Positions 50,007 through 62,180 of a DNA stretch of 64,000 bases are shown here, piece after piece. The first letter of the stretch is position 1; the number at the start of each line of letters is the position of its first letter. This stretch comes from Lethocerus indicus (Eukaryota; Arthropoda; Insecta; Hemiptera; Belostomatidae). Where the stretch lies: contig JACDQD010000003.1 of the NCBI GenBank assembly GCA_019843655.1, positions 11,906,925 to 11,970,924 on the forward strand, written 5' to 3'. Made by a program: the position numbers and the translations under genes. The notes beneath the pieces are model-generated. The model worked only from the letters and a program-made list of their open reading frames with translations, was not told where the DNA came from and searched no databases.

Positions 50007-50603
50007 TAATACTTGTATAAGAACTTGTAAGAGACCGATACTCGGCAATTTTTATTACACAGAAGCTTGATGAAACTAGTCGGCTACCATGACGAAAGTC
50101 ACCAGTAATAAAACAAAAATCCGACAGAATCCTAGATTTGAAATGGGAACTTTTGCGTTACCCCGTCTCATGGTCGTTGGGACTGGTTCGGTATCGGGAC
50201 ATGTTAGTGAGAAGGCGCGAAGGGATCGGGTTCTAACTCTAATTGTCCTCTTGAGGGGGGGGATTGTCTGGGAAGATGACCTCCGCCCTGGAGATCGATT
50301 CGTCTCCGGAGGGGGCCTTTTGTTTGCAAATGCGGCCGGCCGCACAAATCAACGTTCAACCACCTTATGACTCTATAATTAGTCTATTATTCCGCTCATT
50401 ATTGTAATTAGTAGAAAACGGGCTGGGGACCTAGCGGGGATGTCTCTAACCGCCACCCACTGGCGGTCCCATCGGGAATAGACAAAGCCAGTCTTCCGTT
50501 AACGATTCGACTGGGTTTTCAATTGAATCGTTTAATTGGTGGATATAATCGTCCCAATTTCTCCTTATCCCAAACCTACCCTCATTATATATGGAAGCTC
50601 CCA

Positions 50604-50637
50604 CTAGCACTGAGTGCTAGCTGAGTGCACTGAGCAC
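50604..50637. repeat. nested palindromes built from CACTGAG units
   Basis: CTAGCACT and AGTGCTAG flank a single G (50604-50620, perfect 8-bp arms). GTGC-ACTGA-GCAC follows at 50625-50637. CTGAG occurs three times, about 9-11 bp apart. Confidence 0.6.
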
Positions 50638-52000
50638 GGTGAGAGTGGCCGCCATACTACGGAAAGCAGAGGCTTTATATTAAGTAAACCTTTACGATGA
50701 GAGGTAGTTATTCAAGAAGAAACTACCGAATTTAATTACACTGAGTACTCTAGAATCAGTGAATTCCTCTCTTTTTTATCCGTTGTAATTTCATTAAATA
50801 AGTAAAATGAAGCTACTGTTTTATATAATGTACGACTACTACTACATGTCCTCTTTTAGTATATATCAAGGCAGGACAACAACATTTAACATCGAGAAAA
50901 TATAGATTATTCTTCATACTTATTCTATTATTTACATTAGAAATAGTATTTGTAATTCGGATATAGATTATATGTAATATATGTACATAGCCAATAAGAA
51001 CAAACTATCCTGTTAAAACGCACGTTCACAATGACCACCATACACGTCATCATCAGACTCACCCTTGTTTCGCCCTTTCCGAGAAATTTAGGAAACGTTC
51101 TCAGCATCAACCGTCCGAACAAAAAATGCATTACGCAATTTGACAGAGAATAATCGCGAAGTAATGAAAGATATGCAGGGGCGGAAATACCGCGGCTGAT
51201 AATCGACACTTTTAAGTTTCGAACATTCAGAATTAGAAGGTCGTCTTACAACGCTCGACTTCAAGGATGGACAAGAATGTCGGTGAGGATTCTCAGCGCA
51301 TAGCTCAGCGAAACTCGCTTGGAATCTGGCCGCGAATTCGATTGTAATGTAAAAATATAAATAAATGGAAATAAGAAAAGACTATATTCTCGGCCTTCAT
51401 AAATTACTGGCACCCCATTTCAATGCGGTGTCAGATATATTGCAGGTGTCGTGGAAGAGATTCTCAACAACAGATAATTCGAATGCTGCGGAAACCTTCA
51501 AGGCGAAATGTAGGTTTGACGTGGAAACAGATGAATTTGGAGTTATGAAAGCGATCTCCCTTTTGAAATGTCAAGCCGCCTAGTTAATATATGGTAAATA
51601 AAAATGAATCTTAGCTCTAGGATAATACTATTTATAAAATACGTCACATTATGAAATTAACTGGAGATAAAAGAAAAGTGAGAATTCACATGGAATATTT
51701 ATTCAAACGTTTGAGGAATGGTTTGTAAATGGAACTTTTTACAGACAGACGTTATATATACAGCTTTTGTAGGCTATCCACGGCGACAAGAAAGATTCAT
51801 TTTTGTTTTAACCCATTACTTCTGAAGGAAAAAAAGAAATTCATAGCTGATTCTGCATGTCTGGTTTCGTTCAAAGAAATTCGATCTAGGCGTTAAATAA
51901 GTGACAGGGCAAATCCGACCTCGCACCTTGCCCACAATAAATGGTCATGATTTTATGACGGGTTGATAGAACTATTTATTCCGATTTATTAAAAAAACCA
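50638..52000. other. noncoding, AT-rich
   Basis: AT-rich with short chance open frames (for example 50937-51209 minus and 51365-51583 plus) that show no domain. Confidence 0.6.
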
Positions 52001-53360
52001 GCTAGCCGTTCCAGAAAAATTCATATCTCAGAGACGATATCCCGTGAAATATTCACGCAACCGGACATCCCGTGCCTGTATCGGACCGAACATTTATAGC
52101 GTTTCGAGCAAAGCCAGAACGGATTTCACGTACCAATCGGATTACTGATAAGACACAATTTGCGGCCGTTAACTGGAACTGTGTCAGACGGGTTGAGAAA
52201 CAATTAGAAGGGGAGTATAGAGGGGGCGAGGGTGGAACGCTCGCTGTTTCATAAGGGAAAATTGATGATGGCGATTATCGGCCGGAGCCGAAGGAGGCCG
52301 CATGTCTCCCATTTCACAATGGGACACTCGGACATGGAATAAAACGGTCGGCTTTACTCGGGGCAGATACGTTATCCTTTTAATGCGGATGCCGCTGATT
52401 CTCGCAAATTCCTGTTGTGAAACTCGAGACCGCTCGCTCTCGATTTTTAATTACTTGTAATTTTACCCGTGAGCTTTATACACTCCCCGAAACGGCGAGT
52501 TTTTACGAGCCAAATAAGAGGGAAAACGGTAGTATAACTCGCAGTGTGACTCGCAGCACTCCTTAGGTAAAAAAAGTGCACTTTTACCTACATACACACA
52601 AGTGCATCACAATATTTTATTCCACGAATGCTAGAATTTACTGCGAGCTGAGACAGGGCAACGACATAATAATACGGATGTTCATATTTATTTTTAGAGA
52701 GAAATTAGGTTTTAACTGTTATCCGCTCCGACTAAAAGCTTTATTATTCCATTTGTACAAACACAATCCCCGACTGGACTGCCAAATAATACACAATTCA
52801 GTCCATTATGCAACGATATAAAGACAATATCTCAATTCAATTGTCAGATTACACGCTAATTTAGTTCCAAGATCCTAATTTATTAAAACCCATTTGGTTA
52901 AATTAAATTTAAAAGTCTCGAAAATATTCGTAATATATTACGCCTGTTACAGTTTATTAATGCGTGAGTTCAATTAACTTTGATATTTATTGAAAGATAA
53001 AAAGGTATAACCGGCCGGTCAATTCAGGAACGCCAGATTTCGGGAACTCTAAATGGTAGATTATTGGCCCATTCGTTACAGATTGCGAGCAGATCGGCCG
53101 TTATATAATTTTTATCTCGGAATAAATTGATTTAAACATGAACCAGAAAGAAGAGGGCGAGCGTCGTTAATCGACAATCCGGTTTGGCTCTGGTTTGGAG
53201 AAGACGAACGATCTCTCCGAGCCAGATGTTTTCAACCTAGTTATAATAATGGCCAGAACAATGGACTAATTACTGTTTGTCCCGCCGAACCCCCTCCTCC
53301 CATGTGACAATTAGAACAATAGCGAGGCCCTTGAATTTGCCCGAGCTTAATAAATTGTAT
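52001..53360. other. noncoding, CpG pockets with SOX/homeodomain-like cores
   Basis: CpG pockets lie at 52020-52520 and 53010-53350. GAACAATGG (53256-53264) is followed directly by CTAATTAC, and a second GAACAAT core lies at 53324. No gene is recognised. Confidence 0.45.
52564..52590. repeat. bulged palindrome around AAAAGTGCACTTTT
   Basis: A 14-bp perfect palindrome (7-bp half-arms) is extended, after a 3-A bulge, by five further pairs (TAGGT with ACCTA). This gives 12 paired positions in 27 bases with no loop. Confidence 0.7.
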
Positions 53361-55660
53361 TTGCTTCCTATCTAACCAATCTGTATAGATAAAGAACTGT
53401 GCATTCGTTAAATTAATAAATCAGACACTAATTGATAAGAACAAAGTAAAGTAGAGTTATTTCATATGTTAATTTCGTAATTCAGGAAGTTAGTCCAATT
53501 TCTCACTCACCTATGAATAAATATGGAGTTATTTATCATAATTTAGTCCCATCAGTACCTATATTTCCAAACAGGAGCCGGCTTGAGTGATCCATTTCCC
53601 ATTTGATTTACGCTGTTGACAAGTTTTAACGAGAATGCTTTTCAATGTTTTTATCCATGAGTTTTACTTTCTTTTAGACAGATTTTCCAGATGCCTTGAT
53701 TACATTTTGAATTGTATCTTACGGCTGCTGCAAACATACAAAAGGAAAAATTAATGGGAAGAGTTATGAACGTTACTTTTCCAGTTTAACGGTGAAGCTA
53801 ATACGCTATAATATTATGATCTCATAAATATCAGATATTATATCTGATATTTATGGAATGGAGGGAGACCCCAATGGCTCTTGCGGCATTCGCGCGATGT
53901 AAAAGTATTGTGAATTAAAACGTAGATCAGGCGTGCATAAGAGGATTGAACTTTTATAGAAAGTTTATAATATAATAAAGGAGGAGGGGGCAGGACTAAT
54001 AGCCGTAATGCTATTTTGTGTGAAAGCTTTTATAAGGTGAATTGGCGCTGTCGTCATTACGCATTTTTACACGAGACCGAAATCGTGACGAACGGAGAAT
54101 ATTTACAATCAATTAGATTCATGTGAATCTGTATATGTAGATTCGATACGCGTACACGCATTAACTTATCTTAATCTACAATAAAACCATAACAATATTA
54201 TTAATTCAGACTTCATGGATCTATAATATCTAGTCAAATTTTAATAGAATTCTTTTAATAGAAAAGTGCACCAGGTGTTAATAAAACCAACCTTCCTGAT
54301 ATGTTAACATTATCGACATAGACCTATGAACTTATTTTGTTGATCGTCGTATCCAATATAAATTAGAAGATTTGAAAATATTCTGTTCGAGCAGAGTATT
54401 TGATGGAGAGATGTGAGTTAAATCATTTCTCACAGTAATTAAATTCTAGGCAGTATAAAACAACGTCCCAAATTAGCAGTTCTAACAATTTAACTGGTTA
54501 GCAGCACTAAACAATTTACATTTGGTTCTAATATTTTTGGCTGTTCACAAATTCCTTGGCAGACAATAGTAATTTGGCTCACTGCAATAACTCGAATAGT
54601 CTACCAGGAAACCCGTCTGCAACAAACAGGGTGCCGTATTTATAGACGCCCATTAGTAGCAAAGATCTCCTCAAATAGGCGAATAGGACAAAGAAAAATG
54701 TCGTTTCCTCATTTGCTGGTATTTCTGCCATCCTAATGTGGATTCAGTAGAGAAAAATTTTTACGAATGACTTATCAATTTTCGCAAAGATCTGGTTAAG
54801 AAACAATATCGGTATTTTGTCAAACCCAATGAATTTCTTATGAAGATCACGGACAGGGAAGCGATTGCAAGTGATGCTGTCATGAGACATACATATTCAA
54901 CTGGATTTAAACTCGAGCCCGAGGCGGGGCATCTCCATTGCTCGGGACTCGATAGTAATTAGAGTTGCAACAAGACAAATGGGCTCGGGTTTTTTCCGAG
55001 GAGCGGCAGGTGGAAATGGAAATTGCGGCCGGTGACGCAATGCTCGCTGTTGAACTCTGATCTTGAACAGTGTTGATGAATGGCTGACACCCGGGGCGGA
55101 CAGAACAACAATGAGCATCCGATAGACCCATTTAGAAATAAACGAGCCTACCTTACCTTAGTCCAGCTCCAATACAAGCACTTCCTAAAATGGTGTTCTC
55201 TTATCACTTGTTAATAATTGGTTTAATAAAGTGGGTGGGGGGATGACCGGAACTACATTATTAAATGATTAAATGTCCAACGAATATTCAACACGAAACG
55301 GGACAAAAAGAAAAGCCACGCGCCGAGATTTTTAACTGTTATAACTCAATGGATAACAAAATTAGGTTGTTCATCATTGTGAGGCACATGCAGTAATTCT
55401 CTTGCCCTCAGGACGGCTCCCACTTATATGAGGATACATTTTTTACTAATCAGAGCCACAATCGTTTAGATTGGTATCATGGGATTGGGACAGCTGAAAA
55501 TATTAGGCAGAAAAGTAACTTTGAATATAAATTTCTAAAGTTTGGAATAACTGTTTGGTGGTCTGCGATTGAATTATTTGTTAGTGGAACGGCGCGATAG
55601 TAATTCCGCCCCACATCTTCCATAATCTTCGCCTCCTTCTTGTCGTCTGTGTCTGTTGCC
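53361..55660. other. noncoding, mostly AT-rich
   Basis: AT-rich with a GC-richer patch at 54910-55110 carrying overlapping spurious frames. It contains the perfect 15-bp hairpin at 53823-53855. No gene is recognised. Confidence 0.6.
53823..53855. repeat. perfect 15-bp hairpin with 3-nt loop
   Basis: CATAAATATCAGATA (53823-53837), loop TTA, then the exact reverse complement (53841-53855). For mixed-composition arms of this length the chance expectation in 64 kb is far below one. It is too short for a typical pre-miRNA. Confidence 0.85.
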
Positions 55661-55728
55661 AGTTTTATATTCGACGGAGGAAGAGGGGTATGAAAATTCC
55701 ATCAGGATCTATGTTGTGGCTATTGGAG

Positions 55729-55872
55729 GGTTGAACGGAGGAGAACGAAAGATAGGATAGGACCCAGGGGAACGAAGGGGACAAGAAAGTGACGTTAGTT
55801 GAGACGTCGTGATTGGGTGTAGGAGAGGAACAAAGAACGCAAGAAAGGAGGGAGGTATAAAAGGGAGAGATA
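55729..55872 (+). repeat. purine-rich strand-asymmetric block
   Basis: About 140 bases heavily biased to A and G on the plus strand (GGAGAGG, AAGAAAGG, GGGAGAGA segments). It is followed about 145 bp later by a pyrimidine-rich block. Confidence 0.65.
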
Positions 55873-56015
55873 ATCAATGTTAATGAAGGTGTGTGCGTTG
55901 TAGGCGTGAATTAGAGATGATAATACAAGTCTAATAACAATTACATAGTGTGTTGAAACAAGCCCTTATGACCCCCCGGCCCCATGCATTATGTATTATG
56001 TATATACCGAGCTAA

Positions 56016-56104
56016 CCTCTTCACTATCAACATTCTCTCTCATTCTCCCTCCTTCTCAACGGACCTCAAAAATCTTCCTTCTTCTTCTCGCATCCTCGTT
56101 TCAT
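56016..56104 (+). repeat. pyrimidine-rich block
   Basis: CTCT/CTTC-rich on the plus strand, for example TCTCCCTCCTTCTC and TTCCTTCTTCTTCTC. It has the opposite strand bias to 55729-55872. Confidence 0.65.
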
Positions 56105-58230
56105 ATCTGAACGGTCGTAAAAATTATTAGTTGTAATGAATTGTAAACCTAAAGCTCGCGCGAAAATAATTATTTTGCGTTACAGTTATACATTGGAATT
56201 ATTACTTCTTACATTGCAATATGTTGACTATGTTTGGTTGTATTTAGATATTTTTGGTTGCCATGCCAATAACATGTAAATAGTAAATACTATTTATTCT
56301 TGCTTATGTCAAAATTCTTGGCGTTTGAGTTGTAAAAATGAAATAGACGACAGTACCTGATAATGAAAATACGGTCAATTTCACATAAAAATCAGACGCG
56401 TTGTTGAAAGCCGTTTGGTATATCATAAAACATTAGGACTGTATAAAATAGTGATATATGCTAATTATCATTATAGTACGTTTCATAGAATTTGGTTTAT
56501 AATCCGTACATAACCTTCATTGCAGTTCATGACATTTATGTAACACAAAATACAATACATAAATAAGAAACAAATGCAAGCTTGTTTTCAATACTAGAAA
56601 GGGAATAAGTATTAGTATTCCATTTATTTGTAATTCAGCCGTTCAGCAATACGATATTTATCTCCTTGCATGAACGCACACGAACTATCTAATTCATGTC
56701 TTTGAATTATTTCACCACACTTTTTATCGTGTAAATCTGTCGAAAACTCGAGGTTAACAATCATTTTGGTTCTGTAACGCTATTTGTTGACTACACAATG
56801 CTCGTAATAAATATGGCAACAATCCGTAAATGGTTATTGCACTTTCTGATTAATTCTAAACCGTAAATTTCTGTATCAAGAGTCTTTTCTGTCATCACAA
56901 CTTCTCCCGACACACCAAATTCTTTGAAGGGATGCTCTAATATTTAATGAAATACTGACTTATAATTAAATCTAATAAACATACTGGAGTTAATGATGTC
57001 GCTAACTGAAATCCAATGAGAGTGATATAGTTAGTGAACTCCTCTCTCCTATCTCCTCCCGAACCCTCAGAAGCATATTCATTGATCCATGATATTAGCA
57101 ATACATTTTTTCGTCATCACGTCCAGTTCTTACATTCAAATGAAAGTCTAAATAATAATAGGCTGATAATTGGGGAAAATTTGGTCCGCCGCCGGGGATT
57201 CGGACTCGTGGTCCAATACGTTTATGCAGTATTCCAAACTTGGTGCAGAAGAATCTACCATGAGTTGTAGAGTGCTTAAAGAGAGATATAAAATAAGTAG
57301 AAGAAGATCGTGGCTATACAATTTGGATGACCTTCAATTAGTGCAGGGAGTGTAAGGAGCGGTATAATAATCATGCGCATTAATTATATTACGCGCGATT
57401 ATAGTACAGGTCAAGTGAATTGATTTATTGATTCAAATCTAGGAAAAGTAATCATTCGCTAATTAACAAGTGTCGGGGAGAGATTCATTGAAATTCCCGA
57501 CTGGATGGGATGACTCAGACGGAATGGCGATCCCATCTGAGGATTGCAATCTGAAAGGAAAATATTATTTTCCCTTAGCCCGTAGACGTCACACACACCT
57601 GGCTAGATGCTAAATTTATGATGGCCGCCTTACTTCCATGCGACGTGCATACGATCAAAAGAACAGATCGCAATCGGTCGATCGTGACCAAATGATTTGT
57701 ATTGAGTGTGCTGATTAGAATATTCGATTGCCGAAAATATCATTTGACATCGTAATTTATACTGGCGGACCAGCTGGTAAATGGGATGCTCAAAGTCAAA
57801 TTATTCTAGATAATTACAATGTTGCTTAAATTACCGATTGTTTTAACAATCGATTCTCTCCTGCGTACTCCTACGTCACCAAAGTTCACATACATCCAAA
57901 ATTCAGTTAAAAGCTTGCCGGATATAAATCATTATTTTATAAGAGTTTCAAACGAAAAGAAAACTTCAATATATTTTATTGTCTATATAACTTTTTAACA
58001 TTGTGAATCTGTATTATTCAATGTTTTAAACTTGAATTCTGAATACTTCAGTTTCAATGTGATGAAGTTGATGAAGTATTTAAGCTTATTCATAAGAAGA
58101 TAAATATAAAGGACGTATTGTTACAGGAATGCAATTTTTAGTGCGAACGCATTAATTATGCAAATTATCGTGAAAATGGCTAGTGAACACGAACGTTTGA
58201 AAGTCTTCAGTTTTTATAGCGTAGAATAAT
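56105..58230. other. noncoding, AT-rich
   Basis: AT-rich. An 8-bp hairpin with a 2-nt loop lies at 57835-57852 and a 9-bp inverted repeat at 58042-58050/58072-58080. No gene is recognised. Confidence 0.6.
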
Positions 58231-60000
58231 TTGGCGGAGCGGTCGGCAATAAATATTTGTCGATTGGAGGTTATCGGTGAACAATGCGGGATGGGACGGA
58301 ACAGGATATGCGAGTATGCAGTGCATAGTCAGTGCCCCTTTTAAGGGCTAGTCAAGTAGGCCGTCTGTTGGCCGGGGCTCGAATCCCTGCGCATTCTTCC
58401 GACTGTCATTTGTTTCATATTAGAGAGACAAACGTTGTTTTATTCATAAACCGAACGGCGGGACTCTCCCATTATTCAATTTCAGTATTGTCGTCTCATC
58501 ACCTTTTAACCTCCGTCCCAAGAGTCCTCTTTCACTCGCTTTACATTTATACGGCCCCCTCCCTTCAATACTCTCACGGCTTTTGTTCTGAGTTGATCCT
58601 CCTGCTTTGCTATTTAAAAGTCGTGTAATTATATATTTGTGAACAAACAGAGACGGATAGGCGCGTGACTAATGGCCGGCCGTTGAGGAGGCACCGGGTC
58701 TTCGGCTTTCTGGACACGTAGCCCAGCCGGTTTGTTCATTCTGCCCGAAGAAACCAGAATCGGCACAATTTCAATAAAAATCTATAAAATTGAACAACGA
58801 GTGTAAATCACTAAATAAATGGTCCGTTCGGTTATAGTTTGTTCAGGGTGTCAAAACAGTAATAATTATTGTGGGGAGAGTTCTCCACAGAGTGATATAC
58901 TTTACAGAATGATTCATTGATGTCCGTACGGTTCGTAACAATTTGACGGGGGTTTTCTCCATAAACGTAAAACAGTAGGAAACATAATGTCAAAAATTTA
59001 AATTGCATAAACCTTTGATCTAATCTTTACCGGGTAAATATTTAATTTTCTCATTAATATTCATCTCGTCAAATTGTTGAGTGTCGCCGCCTGTTAGCGG
59101 GAATTTCGCACTAATAATCCGAACGCACACGCGTTGCGATTCGGTACGCTCGAAGAATTTTATTAAGAATCCACAGCTCGTGACGACAAATTTTATGGTT
59201 TATTTATGAAACCGGTTAACGACCCGGCATTGTGGCGGCCGATGCCTTGCGACATCCGTATTTACTTTCTCCGCGGCAAACGCGATTCGGCCTACGCACC
59301 CGGTAACACTGTTCTAGAAATTGACCACCGCAAATGAAGTATCGGCAACGTACTGTTTCGGACTGTGTTTCAAAAGGGAACTTGGTCTGAACCGCTTGTT
59401 TGAGGGAAATGGTGGTACCAAAGAGGAACGACTGAATGAGCAATTTGTGATATAGACGAACTGTGATACTGGTTCCAATATAAATAGGAAGGCGGATAGG
59501 TTCATATAAGTTTTACGTGTGTTTTCTTATCCCTTGATACAAAGACTCGCGTTTTTTTCTTAATATTTATGACCTGTCTCAAGATATGTAAAAATATATA
59601 TATCGCTCAATTGAGATCGGTTTATTGCAACCTTTCGGAACGAAATTTAATCGTTGTTTTGACTGGAGCCGACAAGTATCCTGGAGCCGTTAATTACGCC
59701 GAGAGCGGAGGGACAAGTTAGCGCGACCGTTAAAACTAGCTTTTGTCGGCGATAAACCTCAATAAATACGTCTGGGATAGCTCAATAAAAAGTATCCAAT
59801 AAAAAGCCGGTTTGAGAGCCGCGAATGTTGTACCGAGCCGATAAAACTTAGCCGACAAGTCCCATTCGATTGCGCGTTTCCTCTCTCCCTGTTGGCACTG
59901 ATCATAAGCATTAATTACGTACGAATAATGGCCGTGCACATGTGACGGGTCTATCTTATTGTATTATGCTACCGTATTCATTACAAATAATAATAATAAA
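58231..60000. other. noncoding, CpG pockets
   Basis: GC-richer stretches lie at 58240-58420, 58640-58780, 59080-59300 and 59650-59940. The open frames (58332-58628 and others) show no domain. A tRNA-like B-box at 58374-58389 was examined and rejected. Confidence 0.55.
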
Positions 60001-62180
60001 TGTAGCCTAAATCACGAGCACAGATGAGAGCATCCTGATCACCCCTAAGAACAGATTGATTCTGAATCTAATTTTTAATTGGAATTAAAAGCGTTAATTC
60101 GCGTACATTTCATACACGTTTTCCTCATAAATTATTTCCTTCTCCATTGTGGTTGGAGAACAACTCCCCCTTAATATGAGGATTTTTCCTTGAATAAACC
60201 CAGCTAGAATACTGACTTAGAACTATCTGTATTCATTTCCCTTGAATTCAATTATTCAAATAACCTAGTGCTTTGTAATTTACAGGGCTAAACCTTCTTG
60301 AAAAATTCGCTCGGTAAAATGTTAACGATTATCACGTTTTACGTTTCTGAATGATAAACACTTTTGCCTTTCGCCGGTAATTTTCTACCATTCCGTGTGC
60401 CTTAGTCCCTCCCCCACTACACATCGCCACCCTTACCCCCCGAAATCGCTAAATAAAGGCGTTGTTGTTTTATGCATGATTCAATTACGTCTCAGGTGGC
60501 TTGATCATTATTCATGATCAATTAGATTGCTATCACGAGACAGCGTGCCAGGAACTTAATTCTATTTGCACGTTTCCAAAACGGAGCCTCAATTTCGAAA
60601 AGACATTTGTGATAATTTATACCCTGGTACAATGATATTTCCATCATGGCTCTATTGTACGCTCAGTTTTCAGGCAGTTTCCTGTACGTTATCTTTCGTA
60701 CAATGAAAGGACCTTGATACACCAATGCTAAATTAACAAAGTATACCAGTTTTGTCCATCTTCTGCCTCCTCTCCTACGTTCGGTCTTATGCCAGACCAA
60801 ATCGCTAGCCATCTTCAGTGCAGTTATGACGCCCCACAGTCAAGCAACATGTCTACTTCACTCTAATGCACTAACGATATCTTATATGTGAAACAATTAA
60901 GTCAAATATATTTCTATACCTGTCCGAACGATTTACGTGTACGATTGATAGCTGTTGCAGATTTGATTTGCCTAGATGGAAAATATCCTTTAAATAAAGC
61001 CTGCAAATCCGTCTGTCTGTTCAATTAGTTTTAATATTGATAATACCTTTTTTTAATAATTATAACGTTTCACTAATAATATAATGTTGAGGTTCAACTG
61101 TATATTACGCGTACTTGCAGCACTTGGTAAAAACGGTGTAAGGGGAATCGATGGGGATTTCACAGTGGGGCGCAATGACAAGGCCGTGCGAAGAAGAAGT
61201 CTGCCCGTTGAAAGCGATAGCGGCTGGTGTCGGACGCTTGGTGTAATGGCCGGGACCACCCGCGTAGCAACCCGCCACGGAGACGATCTATATTCGCGGA
61301 ACGGAGGACTTAGTGGGGGCGAGCGGTAGAAAAAGTGCTCTTAGTGCAATAATACTGAGCGCACTAAACTTGAACGATTGTCCCGGCCAATTGTGAGGAG
61401 GTGTCCCCGGGTTCCTCAGCGTGGTAGCCGTTACAAGCTCCGAACAGTCGAGAAATCTCCTGCTTCATTTTTTCTTAGCCTTCGTCTGTTTTTCCACAGC
61501 GAGACACTGGGAAATCCTTGCACCAGTTCGTATGCAGGCACATTACTTGTGTATCCTTAGAAGACATTCTCCGGTTGAGCAACATAAAGTAAATTTAACC
61601 CCAGTTTCCCAGATCGAATTCGCACATAAATACAATGCAATGCGGGTTGCATATCAACCATCGTTTTTCTTTTGCATTAACCTGACTACCAGTATTCATA
61701 TCGGGAGAGGATAAGTTCATAATCTATTGAAATGTTGCGGGAAATATTTTATTTTTATAGTGGAAATATTTTTTATTTATTTCGAAAAATAGGTCCGACC
61801 TCCATTCGTTGTCTGGGGTATAGTTAGTAGCTAACTTATTTATGTTTTGTTAAAATGGTTTCAGGGTTTCAGTTACGCTATTAAACTTATTACGAATATA
61901 AGATAATTGTGAGACATATTATATACCTTATGTATGTTTGTATGTAAAAACGTATTGCATTGATACCTCATTGTGCACCAAGTATCGAAAAATATTCTGC
62001 TGAAAATTCAGTGCATACGTATTCCGTCGTTCATGATCTTATCAAAAGACTACCAGATATATATAGTGGGAGCGTCATTCGCAAATAAAAAACATTAGGA
62101 TAAGTGTAAACTTCCTGAAATGTTACTAGTTTCTAATTTCAGTTAGTCAGATACCATATTTCATAAGAAAACTGCATCGT
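60001..62180. other. noncoding, mixed AT and CpG pockets
   Basis: AT-rich except 60360-60450 and 61120-61450. A perfect 8-bp hairpin lies at 60501-60521. On the minus strand CTGAAGATGGC (60817-60807) followed by GGTCTGGCATAAGAC (60797-60783) resembles the PLE hammerhead context. Open frames at 61084-61329 and 61421-61714 are unrecognised. Confidence 0.55.

Larger units (their letters stand above)
48721..50590. other. CpG pockets with GA-rich tract and AT hairpin
   Basis: CpG-rich from 48880 to 49560 and from 50090 to 50350. It contains a GA-rich tract (49155-49187), a GC-rich perfect 7-bp hairpin (49885-49902), a 14-bp palindrome TGCGGCCGGCCGCA (50331-50344) and a long AT hairpin (49952-50006). 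Open frames are short and unrecognised. Confidence 0.55.

Noticed and set aside
58374..58389. tRNA-like T-arm GGGGCTCGAATCCCTG on the plus strand
   Set aside because: The T-loop begins with C in place of T, and no complementary acceptor stem or proper D and anticodon arms lie upstream.
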